From assembly GCF_000374625.1 (NCBI RefSeq), contig NZ_KB894766.1, positions 432,173 to 496,172 of the forward strand: 64,000 nt of DNA, written 5' to 3'. The translations under genes and the position numbers were made by a program. Position 1 is the first letter of the stretch. Each line of letters starts with the position of its first letter. The stretch comes from Allobrachymonas chironomi DSM 19884. Its GTDB lineage: Bacteria; Pseudomonadota; Gammaproteobacteria; Burkholderiales; Burkholderiaceae_C. Below are positions 22,432 through 30,929 of this stretch, piece after piece. Under the pieces are notes generated by a model. The model did no database searches, was not told the origin of the DNA, and saw only the letters and a list, made by a program, of their open reading frames with translations.

Positions 22432-23690
22432 GCAGCAACCAGCCAGGCCGAAGCCGCCGCCAGCATCGAGCGCAAACCCGTCTGCAGCGTCGGGTGGATC
22501 ACCGGGGCAAACTGCGGTGAATGGTTGCTGGGAATCTGGCTGACGGTGCCGTTGGCCACATGGCTGGCATAAACTTCGGGGTCGGTGCCGCCCACAAACC
22601 AGAACACATAAGGCACGCCCCAAGTACGGCCAAACACGCTGAAGTCCTCGCTGGCCGACGCCGGCCTGGCTGCCAGATAACTCTTGTCGCCAAATTCCGC
22701 CTGGAAGGCCGCTGCCACCTGCTGCGTCGCCTTCAGGTCGTTTTCGGTGAGCGGATAGCGGTTGATGGTAGTGAACTCCGGTTCACGCGGTGCACCCGAA
22801 GCCTCGCATTCGGCACAGCAAATGCGGCGGATCGACTTGAGCATGTAGTCGCGCGTGCCCTCGCTGAAGGTGCGCATGTTGAGCTTGATCGTGGCGTCAT
22901 CGGGAATGATGTTTGCCTTGGTGCCGGCCTGCAGCGAGCCAATCGTCAGCACCGCCGGCTCGGTCGGGGCCACCTCGCGCGACACAATCGTCTGCAGACG
23001 CACCACCGTATGCGCCGCCATCACCACCGGGTCTACCGTGGTGTTGGGCATGGAGCCATGGCCGCCACGGCCAAACAGCCTGATCTTCAGGCTGTCACCG
23101 GCAGACAGGGTCACGCCCGGGCGGTAGTTCACCGTACCGGCTTCGCCCACCATCACGTGCTGGCCCAGGATCACGTCGGGTTTCGGAAATCGGCCTGCCG
23201 GCATGTCGGCCACCATGGCGGCCGCGCCTTCTGCCGTTTCCTCGCCAGGCTGGAACACGATCATCACGGTGCCGGACCAGCCATCACGCTGCTGTGCCAG
23301 GATCTCGGCGGCACCCAGCATCCAGGTGATGTGCATGTCGTGACCGCAGGAATGCGCCACACCCACCGTGCTTCCATCAGAATCAGTCGCCGTGACGCCC
23401 GTGGCCTCGTAGGGCAGGCCGGTGGCTTCGGCCATGGGCAGTGCGTCCATGTCGGCGCGCAGCATCACGGTGGCACCCGCGCCATTGCGCAGCACGCATA
23501 CCACGCCGGTCACGCCCACCCTGGTCGTGACCTCATAGCCCAGCGCACGCATCTTCCCGGCCAGGATGTCGGCGGTGCGCACCTCCTGCATCGACAGTTC
23601 CGGATGACGGTGAAAATCCTTGTAGATCTCTTCCAGCCGGTCCAGCAGCGGTTGGCCGGCATGGTGCAGGGCTTGCAACAGGGTGCTCAT
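22428..23690 (-). CDS. M20 family amidohydrolase (HipO/AbgB-like)
   Basis: Metal-dependent amidohydrolase of 420 residues, related to hippurate hydrolases, N-acyl-amino-acid amidohydrolases and IAA-amino-acid hydrolases. Metal-site motifs are present: HRHPELSMQE, RADMDALPM, HSCGHDMHITW (ligand Cys and His), PGEETAEGAAAM (Glu pair) and GQHVMVGEAG. A dimerisation insert follows in the middle, then a C-terminal ARPASASEDFSVF segment. Substrate cannot be fixed. It converges on gyrB and stands alone. Confidence 0.9.
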   Translation of the reverse strand: MSTLLQALHHAGQPLLDRLEEIYKDFHRHPELSMQEVRTADILAGKMRALGYEVTTRVGVTGVVCVLRNGAGATVMLRADMDALPMAEATGLPYEATGVTATDSDGSTVGVAHSCGHDMHITWMLGAAEILAQQRDGWSGTVMIVFQPGEETAEGAAAMVADMPAGRFPKPDVILGQHVMVGEAGTVNYRPGVTLSAGDSLKIRLFGRGGHGSMPNTTVDPVVMAAHTVVRLQTIVSREVAPTEPAVLTIGSLQAGTKANIIPDDATIKLNMRTFSEGTRDYMLKSIRRICCAECEASGAPREPEFTTINRYPLTENDLKATQQVAAAFQAEFGDKSYLAARPASASEDFSVFGRTWGVPYVFWFVGGTDPEVYASHVANGTVSQIPSNHSPQFAPVIHPTLQTGLRSMLAAASAWLVAA

Positions 23691-23884
23691 GGTGGTGTTC
23701 TCCAGAGACTGGAAAGGGACGCGGAGCCTTCACAGGCTTTCATCACGGAAAGCTCAGCTTGTGCATGATGTGCCGAAAAAATTCTACGCCGCTGCCCGCC
23801 GCCTGCATAGCGCTATTCCACATTGCCGGCGCACCTATCTGCGCCTGCGCTGCGTCACCCTGGTCACAGCGTGATCGCCAGCAA

Positions 23885-23919
23885 AAAACGGCTGTCACCC
23901 CACAGGCAACAGCCGTTTT
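23885..23919 (-). terminator. Intrinsic terminator of the DUF1328 gene
   Basis: 11-bp arms AAAACGGCTGT / ACAGCCGTTTT. Read on the minus strand the stem ends in a T run, 42 bp after the small membrane-protein gene. The A/T tracts on both sides would also let it work for plus-strand transcripts. Confidence 0.8.
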
Positions 23920-23960
23920 CCGGTCCATCCTGACGTCACGCATCAGGCCTCATCCCTGCG

Positions 23961-24116
23961 TCATCGACGCTTGAACAGCAGCGACACCACCGCCAAAATC
24001 AGGAAGACCACAAACAGGATCTTGGCAATGCCAGCTGCACTGGAAGCGATACCGCCGAAGCCCAGTACGGCAGCGATGATGGCAATCACGAAAAAGACGA
24101 CAGCGTAGTGAAGCAT
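23961..24116 (-). CDS. DUF1328 (UPF0391, YtjA-like) small membrane protein
   Basis: 51 residues, starting [20 protein letters not shown] and ending LLFKRR. Two hydrophobic helices separated by the [12 protein letters not shown] turn and a basic C-terminus are the hallmark of the DUF1328 family, commonly stress-linked small inner-membrane proteins of unknown mechanism. An excellent ribosome-binding site AAGGAG lies 6 nt before the ATG, and a terminator follows. Confidence 0.9.
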   Translation of the reverse strand: MLHYAVVFFVIAIIAAVLGFGGIASSAAGIAKILFVVFLILAVVSLLFKRR

Positions 24117-24267
24117 GGTGTTCTCCTTGGTTTCCCATTTGAGCCATCCGCATCGCAGACGCTGTGTCTGCTCCCTGTGCGAATCGCCATGACTTCACTG
24201 TAAGCGCGCCGGTTGGGCAGCCGCATCAGCCGATGCCGCTGCCACGTGTAGGACTGGAGCGATGCTC

Positions 24268-25389
24268 TCAGGCCTTGCGCAGCACCACGCTGCCGATCGA
24301 ATAACCGGCACCAAACGAGCAGATCACGCCCAGATCGCCCGTCTGCAGGTCGTCGCTGTGGCGGTGGAAGGCGATGATGGAACCGGCCGATGCGGTGTTG
24401 GCAAACTCGTCCAGAATCACCGGCGCTTCGTCAAAATCCGGCTCATGGCCCAGCAGGCGCTTGCCGATCAGCTGGTTCATGCTCAGGTTGGCCTGGTGCA
24501 GCCAGAAGCGGCGCACGCCGGCAGCGTCCAGCCCCAGCGACTGCAGCTGCGCGCTGATGTGCTCGGCGGCCATCGGGCAGACTTCCTTGAACACCTTGCG
24601 GCCTTCCTGACGGAAGACCTGGTCGCGATCTTCCGGATTGCGGTCTTCCGAACGGCTCATGAAGCCGGCGTTGTTGCGGATATGGTTGGAGAACTGCGTT
24701 GCCGCTCGCGTGCCCAGCACCTCCCAGCGGTTGGCAGAGCGGGCCTCTTCGCTGCGCTCCAGCACCACCGCCGTGCACACATCGCCAAAGATGAAGTGGC
24801 AGTCGCGGTCGGTCCAGCAGTGGTGCGCCGAGGTAATCTCCGGGTTCACCACCAGCGCCTTCTTCACCTGGCCGGTCCTGATCGCGTTGATGGCCTGCTC
24901 CAGACCGAAGGTGGCAGAAGAACAGGCCACGTTCATGTCAAAGCCATAGCCCTGCGCGCCCAGCGCATGCTGGATTTCCACTGCCATTGCCGGATACTGG
25001 CGCTGCATGTTGGAGGCGGCACAAATCACCATCTCGATGTCGCTGCCTGCCACGCCGGCGTTCTGCAGTGCCTGCTGCGCCGCTTCCACGGCAATCTCGG
25101 CCATCAGCGAGATCTGGTCATCGGGGCGCGGTGTCAGTTTGGGACGCATGCGCTCCGGGTCCAGCACGCCTGCCTTGTCGATCACGTAGCGCTGGCGAAT
25201 GCCCGAAGCCTTGAGGATGAATTCCTCGCTCGACGGCGGCATCGCTGCCACTTCACCGGCCTCGATACGGGCGGCATTCTGCTGGTTGAACTGCTTGGCA
25301 TGGGCGTTGTACGAAGCAACCAGCTCCGCGTTGGTGATCACCTGGGGAGCTACCCACAGGCCGGTTCCGCTGATGGTGACTTGATGCAT
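24268..25389 (-). CDS. Beta-ketoacyl-ACP synthase III family protein
   Basis: Thiolase-fold condensing enzyme of 373 residues, longer than housekeeping FabH (about 320). The Cys-His-Asn triad is visible: active-site Cys156 in NVACSSATFG, His in FWLHQANLSMNQ and Asn in FANTASAG. The C-terminus has the FabH-like SFGAGYSIGSVVLR. The housekeeping gene normally sits in a plsX-fabD cluster; this copy is solitary, so a role in specialised or alternative acyl condensation is likely. Start at the ATG encoding MHQVTISGTG; a longer in-frame start adds 12 unlikely residues. Confidence 0.87.
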   Translation of the reverse strand: MHQVTISGTGLWVAPQVITNAELVASYNAHAKQFNQQNAARIEAGEVAAMPPSSEEFILKASGIRQRYVIDKAGVLDPERMRPKLTPRPDDQISLMAEIAVEAAQQALQNAGVAGSDIEMVICAASNMQRQYPAMAVEIQHALGAQGYGFDMNVACSSATFGLEQAINAIRTGQVKKALVVNPEITSAHHCWTDRDCHFIFGDVCTAVVLERSEEARSANRWEVLGTRAATQFSNHIRNNAGFMSRSEDRNPEDRDQVFRQEGRKVFKEVCPMAAEHISAQLQSLGLDAAGVRRFWLHQANLSMNQLIGKRLLGHEPDFDEAPVILDEFANTASAGSIIAFHRHSDDLQTGDLGVICSFGAGYSIGSVVLRKA

Positions 25390-25602
25390 GGCAATATGAA
25401 ACGGAAATGACAGTAATCCTCCCATTGTAGGGCGGCAGGCCTATTTGCGAACGACCGTTCACCGCGCCACCAGCCGAATCTGCCTGCTTTTTCGCCACTC
25501 ACCCTGCCAGGAAACGCAAAATCACGTGAAAATAACGGGTTAGCTAAAATGCCAGACAGGGCCGGCAGGCCTTCTGCAGGCAGACACGTACAAGAGGAAC
25601 GC

Positions 25603-27003
25603 ATGATTTCGGTTGAAAAAATTGGTGGAACGTCGATGACGGCCTTTGGCGATGTGCTGCGTCACATCATGCTGTACGACAAGTCCCGCATCTACGGTCG
25701 CATCTACGTGGTGTCTGCCTACTCCGGCGTCACCAACCAGCTGCTGGAACACAAGAAAACCGGCGAGCCCGGCATTTACGCCCTGTTCGCGCACGACAAG
25801 GACTACGCCGGTGCACTGGCCAATCTGGGCACCAGCCTGAAGCAGATCAACGCCGGCTTCGCCGATATCGGCCTGCCGCTGGACGTGGCCGATGCCTTCG
25901 TCGACCAGCGCATTGCCCAGGCGCGTGACCACCTGCAAGCCATGCACCGCGTGCTGGCCAGCGGCTACCTGAACCGCGACAACGTGCTGCTGGCAGCACG
26001 CGAGATCCTCGCCTCCATCGGCGAATCGCACAGCGCCTTCAACTCGGTCGAAATCCTCAAGGCCAATGGCGTGCCTGCCATCCTGATGGACCTGGCCGGC
26101 TTTGACGACCACGAGCCCTGGACGATTGACGAGCGCATCCACCACAGCTTCAAGGGCGTGGATATCGCCAACAGCGTGATCGTGGCCACCGGCTACACCA
26201 AGGGCACGGAAGGCATCATGCGCGAGTTCGATCGCGGCTACTCCGAAGTCACCTTCAGCAAGATCGCCGTCGAGGTCCAGCCCGACGAGGCCGTGATCCA
26301 CAAGGAATTCCACCTGTCCTCGGCCGACCCCAACATCGTCGGCCTGGAAAACGCTGTCATCGTCGGTGCCACCAACTACGACGTGGCCGACCAGTTGGCC
26401 GATGTCGGCATGGAAGCGATCCACCCCAAGGCCTCCAAGCCCATGGAACACGCCGGCATTCCGATCCGCCTGAAGAACACCTTCGAGCCCGATCACCCCG
26501 GCACCCTGATCACCAAGGACTACGTGGGCGAACGCGCCCGTGTCGAGATCATCACCGGCAGCGACAAGGTCACCCTGATCGAGATCCACGAACCCGACAT
26601 GGTCGGCGAAGTCGGTTTCGACCTCAGCGTGCTGGAAATCCTGCGCCGCCACCATATCTCCTACATGGTCAAGGCCACCAACGCCAACTCCATCGCCCAC
26701 CTGATGTGGGACAAGTGTGTCACGCCCGAGCTGATCGAGGAGCTGCAAGGCCGCTTCCAGGTGGTCACGGTCAAGCCCAGCGCCATTGCCTGCGTGATCG
26801 GCTCCAACATCGCGATTCCGGGCATGCTGGCCCGTGCGGCACAGGCGCTGGCCGATGCCAACGTCAACGTCAACGCCATTTCGCAGACGCTGCGCCAGGT
26901 CAACATGCAATTCATCGTCGATCGTGACGACTACAAGCCGGCCATCAAGGCGCTGAACCAGGCGCTGTGCGTGCAGCCGCGCATTCCGGTACCGCTGGCC
27001 TGA
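25603..27003 (+). CDS. Aspartate kinase, Ask_Ect type
   Basis: Phosphorylates aspartate, the first step towards lysine, methionine, threonine or ectoine. 466 residues. The N-terminus VEKIGGTSM and the VVSAYSGVTNQLLEHKKTGE segment match the subclass first recognised beside ectoine genes rather than housekeeping LysC, which starts VQKYGGTS. The amino-acid kinase domain continues to FEPDHPGTLI, followed by two ACT domains (about residues 310-466). Ribosome-binding site AGAGGA sits 5 nt upstream. No ectABC genes lie nearby. A TAAAAT hexamer at 25545-25550 may be the -10. Confidence 0.88.
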   Translation: MISVEKIGGTSMTAFGDVLRHIMLYDKSRIYGRIYVVSAYSGVTNQLLEHKKTGEPGIYALFAHDKDYAGALANLGTSLKQINAGFADIGLPLDVADAFVDQRIAQARDHLQAMHRVLASGYLNRDNVLLAAREILASIGESHSAFNSVEILKANGVPAILMDLAGFDDHEPWTIDERIHHSFKGVDIANSVIVATGYTKGTEGIMREFDRGYSEVTFSKIAVEVQPDEAVIHKEFHLSSADPNIVGLENAVIVGATNYDVADQLADVGMEAIHPKASKPMEHAGIPIRLKNTFEPDHPGTLITKDYVGERARVEIITGSDKVTLIEIHEPDMVGEVGFDLSVLEILRRHHISYMVKATNANSIAHLMWDKCVTPELIEELQGRFQVVTVKPSAIACVIGSNIAIPGMLARAAQALADANVNVNAISQTLRQVNMQFIVDRDDYKPAIKALNQALCVQPRIPVPLA

Positions 27004-27020
27004 TCCTGCCTCGGCCGCGC

Positions 27021-27048
27021 TTGACTTTCACTCAGGCGCGGCGACAAT
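27021..27048 (+). promoter_or_regulatory. Promoter of yjdM, probably leaderless
   Basis: TTGACT at 27021-27026 and GACAAT at 27043-27048 with a 16-bp spacer. The -10 ends 6 nt before the ATG, so transcription would begin at or next to the start codon. Confidence 0.5.
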
Positions 27049-27054
27049 CCGGGC

Positions 27055-27408
27055 ATGACCGACAGTACCTACCCCGACTGCCCGCAGTGCGGCCAGTCCC
27101 ATACCTATACCGATACCATCAGCTATTTCTGCCCCGACTGCGGCCATGAATGGCCCATGCAGGCCGATGCGGCCGACAGCGCCGAAACTGCCGAGGTGAT
27201 CCGCGACGCCAATGGCACGCCGCTGGCCGATGGCGACGCCGTGATCCTGGTGAAGGACCTGAAGGTCAAGGGCAGCTCACTGGTGCTCAAGAAGGGCACC
27301 AAGATCAAGAGCATCCGCATTGCCGATGGCGGTGGCGGCCACGACGTGGACTGCAAGACCGAGCACGGCAGCATCATGCTCAAGTCCGAGTTCCTGAAAA
27401 AGGCCTGA
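27055..27408 (+). CDS. yjdM: Zinc-ribbon protein YjdM (PhnA family)
   Basis: 117-residue protein. An N-terminal zinc ribbon (CPQCGQ at about 9-14 and CPDCGH at about 27-32) is followed by the compact YjdM/PhnA domain with LKVKGSSLVLKKGTKIKSIR and DVDCKTEHGSIMLKSEFLKK. Despite the old PhnA name the family's physiological role is unsettled. No ribosome-binding site is visible before the ATG, consistent with a leaderless transcript. Confidence 0.93.
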   Translation: MTDSTYPDCPQCGQSHTYTDTISYFCPDCGHEWPMQADAADSAETAEVIRDANGTPLADGDAVILVKDLKVKGSSLVLKKGTKIKSIRIADGGGGHDVDCKTEHGSIMLKSEFLKKA

Positions 27409-27432
27409 ACCGGACCGATCGCCCCCACGCCC

Positions 27433-27957
27433 ATGCCGCCGCCTTCCGTGTCCCGTACCGCCCGCTTCGGCACCTTCTGGATCCTGCTGTTCTGGCTGGT
27501 ACTGGGTGCCGGGCTGTATTACGTGTTCCAGTTCCAGGAACAGCAGCAACAGCAGCGTTACCAGGCGTATACCAGCAGCACGGGCGAGCTGGTGATTCCG
27601 CGCAGCCCGGACGGCCATTTCTACGTCAAGGGCGAGATCAACGGCGAGCCGCTGCGCTTCATGGTCGATACCGGAGCCAGCATGGTGGTGGTCAGCGATG
27701 CCTTTGCCGAGCGCGCCGGCCTGCAGGGCGGTGCCCGGGCCATCTTCCAGACCGCCAACGGCGAACGCGCAGGCCGCGTGCTGCGCAATGTCCCGGTGCT
27801 GGCCGGCGGCCTCAGCCACAGCCGCACCGAAGTCGGTATCGGCCTGATCATGGACCAGGACGATTTCGGCCTGCTGGGCCAGAGCTTTCTGTCGCAGTTC
27901 GACATGCTGATCCAGGACCGCCAGATGGTGCTGCGACCGCGCAACAACACCCGCTGA
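27433..27957 (+). CDS. Membrane-anchored retropepsin-like aspartic protease (clan AA, TIGR02281)
   Basis: 174 residues. One N-terminal transmembrane helix (about 12-35) then a periplasmic retroviral-type aspartic protease domain. The single catalytic Asp79 lies in FMVDTGASMVVVS, and the flap and second conserved region LLGQSFLSQFDMLI are present, so a homodimer is expected. Bacterial members of this family have largely unknown substrates. It follows yjdM after 24 bp and may share its transcript. Confidence 0.9.
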   Translation: MPPPSVSRTARFGTFWILLFWLVLGAGLYYVFQFQEQQQQQRYQAYTSSTGELVIPRSPDGHFYVKGEINGEPLRFMVDTGASMVVVSDAFAERAGLQGGARAIFQTANGERAGRVLRNVPVLAGGLSHSRTEVGIGLIMDQDDFGLLGQSFLSQFDMLIQDRQMVLRPRNNTR

Positions 27958-28001
27958 GCCTGTTTCTGCAGCGGCCTTGGTACGCCAGGTGCCAGATGCG
28001 G

Positions 28002-28007
28002 CAGAAT
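28002..28007 (+). promoter_or_regulatory. -10-like hexamer 7 nt before the MFS gene
   Basis: CAGAAT ends 7 nt before the ATG. TTGGTA at 27977-27982 could be the -35, but the 19-bp spacing is long. Confidence 0.3.
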
Positions 28008-28014
28008 CTGCTGC

Positions 28015-29238
28015 ATGCAAGATACCCACGCCCCCACTCCTCCCGCTTCCCGCAACCGTCTGCTGTTCACCTCCGGCACGGCATGGCTGTTCGACGCCAT
28101 GGATGTGGGGCTGCTGTCCTTTGTCCTTGCCGCACTCAAGCTCAGCTGGGATCTGACACCCGCGCAAATGGGCTGGCTTGGCAGCATCAACTCGATCGGC
28201 ATGGCGGTCGGCGCACTGGTGTTCGGCATCTGGGCCGACAAGGTGGGGCGGCGGCGCGTGTTCATCGCCACGCTGCTGCTGTTTTCGCTGGCCAGCGGCC
28301 TGAGCGCCTTTGCCACCAGCCTGGCAATGCTGATGCTGCTGCGCTTCCTGATCGGAGCCGGCCTCGGCGGTGAGCTGCCGGTCGCTTCCACCTATGTGTC
28401 CGAGCGCGTTCCTGCCCATGAGCGTGGCCGCATCGTGGTGCTGCTGGAAAGCTTCTGGGCCGCCGGCTGGCTGCTGGCTGCACTGATCGCCTATTTCGTG
28501 ATTCCGCAGTTCGCACCCGATACCGGCTGGCGCGTGGCCATGCTGCTGGGCGCGCTGCCAGCGCTGTACGCCCTTTACCTGCGTCGCAGCCTGCCCAGGG
28601 ATGAACCGATGCTGGAACGCGTCAGCGTGCCACCCTGGACACAGCGTCTGGCACGCCTCTGGTCCGCCGACTACCGGCGCAACACGCTGATGCTGTGGCT
28701 GCTGTGGTTCATGGTGGTGTTCTCGTACTACGGCATGTTCCTGTGGCTGCCGAGCGTGATGGTGGCCAAGGGCTACACCCTGATCAAGAGCTTTGAATAC
28801 GTGCTGATCATGACGCTGGCCCAGTTGCCGGGCTATTTCACCGCAGCCTGGCTGATCGAACGCGCCGGCCGCAAGTTCGTGCTGGTGGTCTATCTGCTCG
28901 GCACCGCCGCCAGCGCCTGGGCGTTTGGCAATGCCGCTACCGAAAGCACCCTGCTGCTCTATGGCGTGCTGCTGTCCTTCTTCAACCTCGGGGCCTGGGG
29001 CGGCCTGTACGCCTACACGCCCGAGAACTACCCGACCGCCATCCGCGGCAGCGGCGTCGGCACGGCAGCTGCGATTGGCCGTGTCGGCGGCATCATCGGC
29101 CCGCTGATGATCCCGACCCTGGGCGCTGCCGGCTGGAGCACCAGCGCCATCTTCACGCTGTTTGCCGTATCGATCAGCATTGGCGCACTGGCGGTGCTGC
29201 TGCTGGGCCGGGAAACCAGGGGCCAGGAACTGGCCTGA
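28015..29238 (+). CDS. MFS transporter (NiaP/aromatic-acid-symporter-like)
   Basis: Twelve-helix secondary transporter of 407 residues. Loop 2-3 has the MFS signature GIWADKVGRRRVF; further family segments are RFLIGAGLGGELPVASTYVSE and ENYPTAIRGSGVGTA. The N-terminal FDAMDVGLLSFVLAALKLSW (charged D in helix 1) resembles the niacin/benzoate transporter group (YceI/NiaP), so a small organic acid is a reasonable guess. No catabolic genes adjoin it. Two hairpins separate it from the convergent pirin gene. Confidence 0.88.
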   Translation: MQDTHAPTPPASRNRLLFTSGTAWLFDAMDVGLLSFVLAALKLSWDLTPAQMGWLGSINSIGMAVGALVFGIWADKVGRRRVFIATLLLFSLASGLSAFATSLAMLMLLRFLIGAGLGGELPVASTYVSERVPAHERGRIVVLLESFWAAGWLLAALIAYFVIPQFAPDTGWRVAMLLGALPALYALYLRRSLPRDEPMLERVSVPPWTQRLARLWSADYRRNTLMLWLLWFMVVFSYYGMFLWLPSVMVAKGYTLIKSFEYVLIMTLAQLPGYFTAAWLIERAGRKFVLVVYLLGTAASAWAFGNAATESTLLLYGVLLSFFNLGAWGGLYAYTPENYPTAIRGSGVGTAAAIGRVGGIIGPLMIPTLGAAGWSTSAIFTLFAVSISIGALAVLLLGRETRGQELA

Positions 29239-29242
29239 CACA

Positions 29243-29275
29243 ACAAGGCCTGCGCACCAGCGTGGCAGGCCTTGT
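29243..29275. terminator. Terminator hairpin between MFS and pirin genes (first)
   Basis: Perfect 11-bp arms ACAAGGCCTGC / GCAGGCCTTGT, 5 bp after the MFS stop. Confidence 0.65.
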
Positions 29276-29280
29276 CCGGC

Positions 29281-29315
29281 ACAAGCGGCTGTATCTTCCC
29301 GATGCAGCCGCTTGT
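29281..29315. terminator. Terminator hairpin between MFS and pirin genes (second)
   Basis: Perfect 11-bp arms ACAAGCGGCTG / CAGCCGCTTGT, 11 bp before the pirin stop. With the first hairpin it forms a back-to-back pair between converging genes. Confidence 0.65.
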
Positions 29316-29325
29316 TGCTGCCCGC

Positions 29326-30198
29326 TCAGCCGGCTTTCTGCACCAGCCTGCCACTCTGCATATCGCGCAGTGCCTGGAAAATCTGCTCCTGCGTGTTCAT
29401 CACGAACGGGCCGTACTGCACGATCGGCTCGCGCAACGGCTTGCCGGCAATCAGCAACACCTTGCTGTCCACGCTGGTCTCGATCACCACGCCGTCCGAG
29501 CCCGGCGTCTGCGCCAGAATGCCCAGACGCTGCGTGCCTACCGCCTGGCCGCCTACCTGCACCTTGCCGCGGTAGACATAGACAAAGGCATGGTGACCTT
29601 CCGGAATCGGCTGCTCGAAGCGGCTGCCCGCCGGCATGTGCAGATCCAGATACAGCGGCTGGGTGGCCTCGCGCTGCACCGTGCTGGCCAGACCATGGCT
29701 CTCGCCGGCAATCACGATCACTTTCACGCCCTCGGCGGTGGTCAGCTGCGGCAGGTCGGCGGCCTGGAAATCCTGGTACCAGGGCTTGCACATCTTGTCG
29801 CTGGCCGGCAGGTTCAGCCAGAGCTGGAACCCTTCCATCGTGCCTTCTTCCTGCTGCGGCAGCTCGGAGTGGATCACGCCGCTGCCGGCGGTCATCCACT
29901 GCACGCCGCCATTCTCCAGCAAGCCTTCGTTGCCGGCGCTGTCGTTGTGCCGCATGCGGCCGGCAATCATGTAGGTGATGGTTTCAAAACCGCGATGCGG
30001 GTGGTCCGGAAAACCGGCAATATAGTCGTCCGGGTTGTCGCTGCCAAACTGGTCCATCATCAGGAACGGGTCCAGCCGCTGCTGCAGTTCGTTGGAAATC
30101 ACGCGTGTCAGCTGTACGCCGGCACCATCGGAAGTCGGCTGGCCAGCCACCAGATGCTCGAGTTGACGTGGCGTACGGACAGGGCTTGCTGTAGTCAT
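29326..30198 (-). CDS. Pirin family protein
   Basis: Bicupin of 290 residues with a single likely metal site in the N-terminal cupin: HPHRGFETITYM and HSELPQQEEG supply the His/Glu ligands. Some pirins act as quercetin 2,3-dioxygenases; others regulate pyruvate dehydrogenase or stress responses, so no substrate is assigned. The C-terminal region starts near QEQIFQALRDMQSG. Ribosome-binding site AAAGGAG lies upstream and a promoter (TTGCAA, TATACG) overlaps the end of the preceding ATPase gene. Confidence 0.93.
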   Translation of the reverse strand: MTTASPVRTPRQLEHLVAGQPTSDGAGVQLTRVISNELQQRLDPFLMMDQFGSDNPDDYIAGFPDHPHRGFETITYMIAGRMRHNDSAGNEGLLENGGVQWMTAGSGVIHSELPQQEEGTMEGFQLWLNLPASDKMCKPWYQDFQAADLPQLTTAEGVKVIVIAGESHGLASTVQREATQPLYLDLHMPAGSRFEQPIPEGHHAFVYVYRGKVQVGGQAVGTQRLGILAQTPGSDGVVIETSVDSKVLLIAGKPLREPIVQYGPFVMNTQEQIFQALRDMQSGRLVQKAG

Positions 30199-30218
30199 GA
30201 AATAATCTCCTTTGAAAT

Positions 30219-30248
30219 CGTATATGGGAATACTTTCATCGATTGCAA
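30219..30248 (-). promoter_or_regulatory. Promoter of the pirin gene
   Basis: On the minus strand TTGCAA (30248-30243) and TATACG (30224-30219) with an 18-bp spacer, upstream of a strong AAAGGAG ribosome-binding site. The stretch is markedly AT-rich against the local background. Confidence 0.45.
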
Positions 30249-30252
30249 TAGT

Positions 30253-30855
30253 CTATTCACTTCGCTGCTGCTGCTCCACCAGCAGCAGCATCTCCAGTAG
30301 CTCCCGGTAACGCGTGCCATCATCCTGCGTGTTGTCGAACAGGAACAGCTCCGGATACTCGGCCGGATCGGGCTGGAACAGGCGCGTGCGGTACTGCTCC
30401 CAGTGCTGCAGCTTCCACTCGTCATTCGGGTTGCCGCGCTGCTCGATGCGGCGGCGTGCCTCGGCTTCCTGCAGGTGCACCCAGACCACGGTGACCTGCA
30501 CTTCCGGTCCGACACGCAGCCAGTCGCGGTCAATCAGCTGGTGCGCCCTGATCTCGCGTGACAGCGGTGCCACCACCAGCACATGCGTGCCCAGTTGCAG
30601 ATTGTCGCGCGCCGTATCCAGCAGGCCCGCATATTCCGGATTGCGCAAATTGTCCAGGTAGACCGGGCTGTCACGGTCGTTCGGGTTGCCAGTCAGCACA
30701 CCCATCACGGCCGAGCTGAAATTGCCGTACAACGTGTCCTTGTCCAGCATGCAGTAGGAATCCTCGCTGCGGTCATTGAGTTCGCGCACCAGTCGCCTGG
30801 CCAGCGTGGTCTTGCCGGTACCGGCGTGTCCGCACAAAAAAATGAGATGGGGCAT
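30253..30855 (-). CDS. P-loop AAA-family ATPase/kinase-like protein
   Basis: 200 residues. MPHLIFLCGHAGTGKTTLA is a Walker A at the very N-terminus (Lys15), followed by a kinase-like layout: a loop with YCMLDKDTLYGNFSS, then PLSREIRAHQLIDRDW and VVWVHLQEAEARRRIEQRG, which resembles the lid of small-molecule or nucleoside kinases. The start at 30855 is set by this motif. Substrate unknown. It runs towards the pirin gene 54 bp away but pirin appears to have its own promoter. Confidence 0.85.
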   Translation of the reverse strand: MPHLIFLCGHAGTGKTTLARRLVRELNDRSEDSYCMLDKDTLYGNFSSAVMGVLTGNPNDRDSPVYLDNLRNPEYAGLLDTARDNLQLGTHVLVVAPLSREIRAHQLIDRDWLRVGPEVQVTVVWVHLQEAEARRRIEQRGNPNDEWKLQHWEQYRTRLFQPDPAEYPELFLFDNTQDDGTRYRELLEMLLLVEQQQRSE

Positions 30856-30929
30856 GGCAGTGGTATCGTGGAAAAATCTGCTGGACGCCAGCGCGCCCAT
30901 GCACCCATTATCTGGAGTTCCCGCCAACC

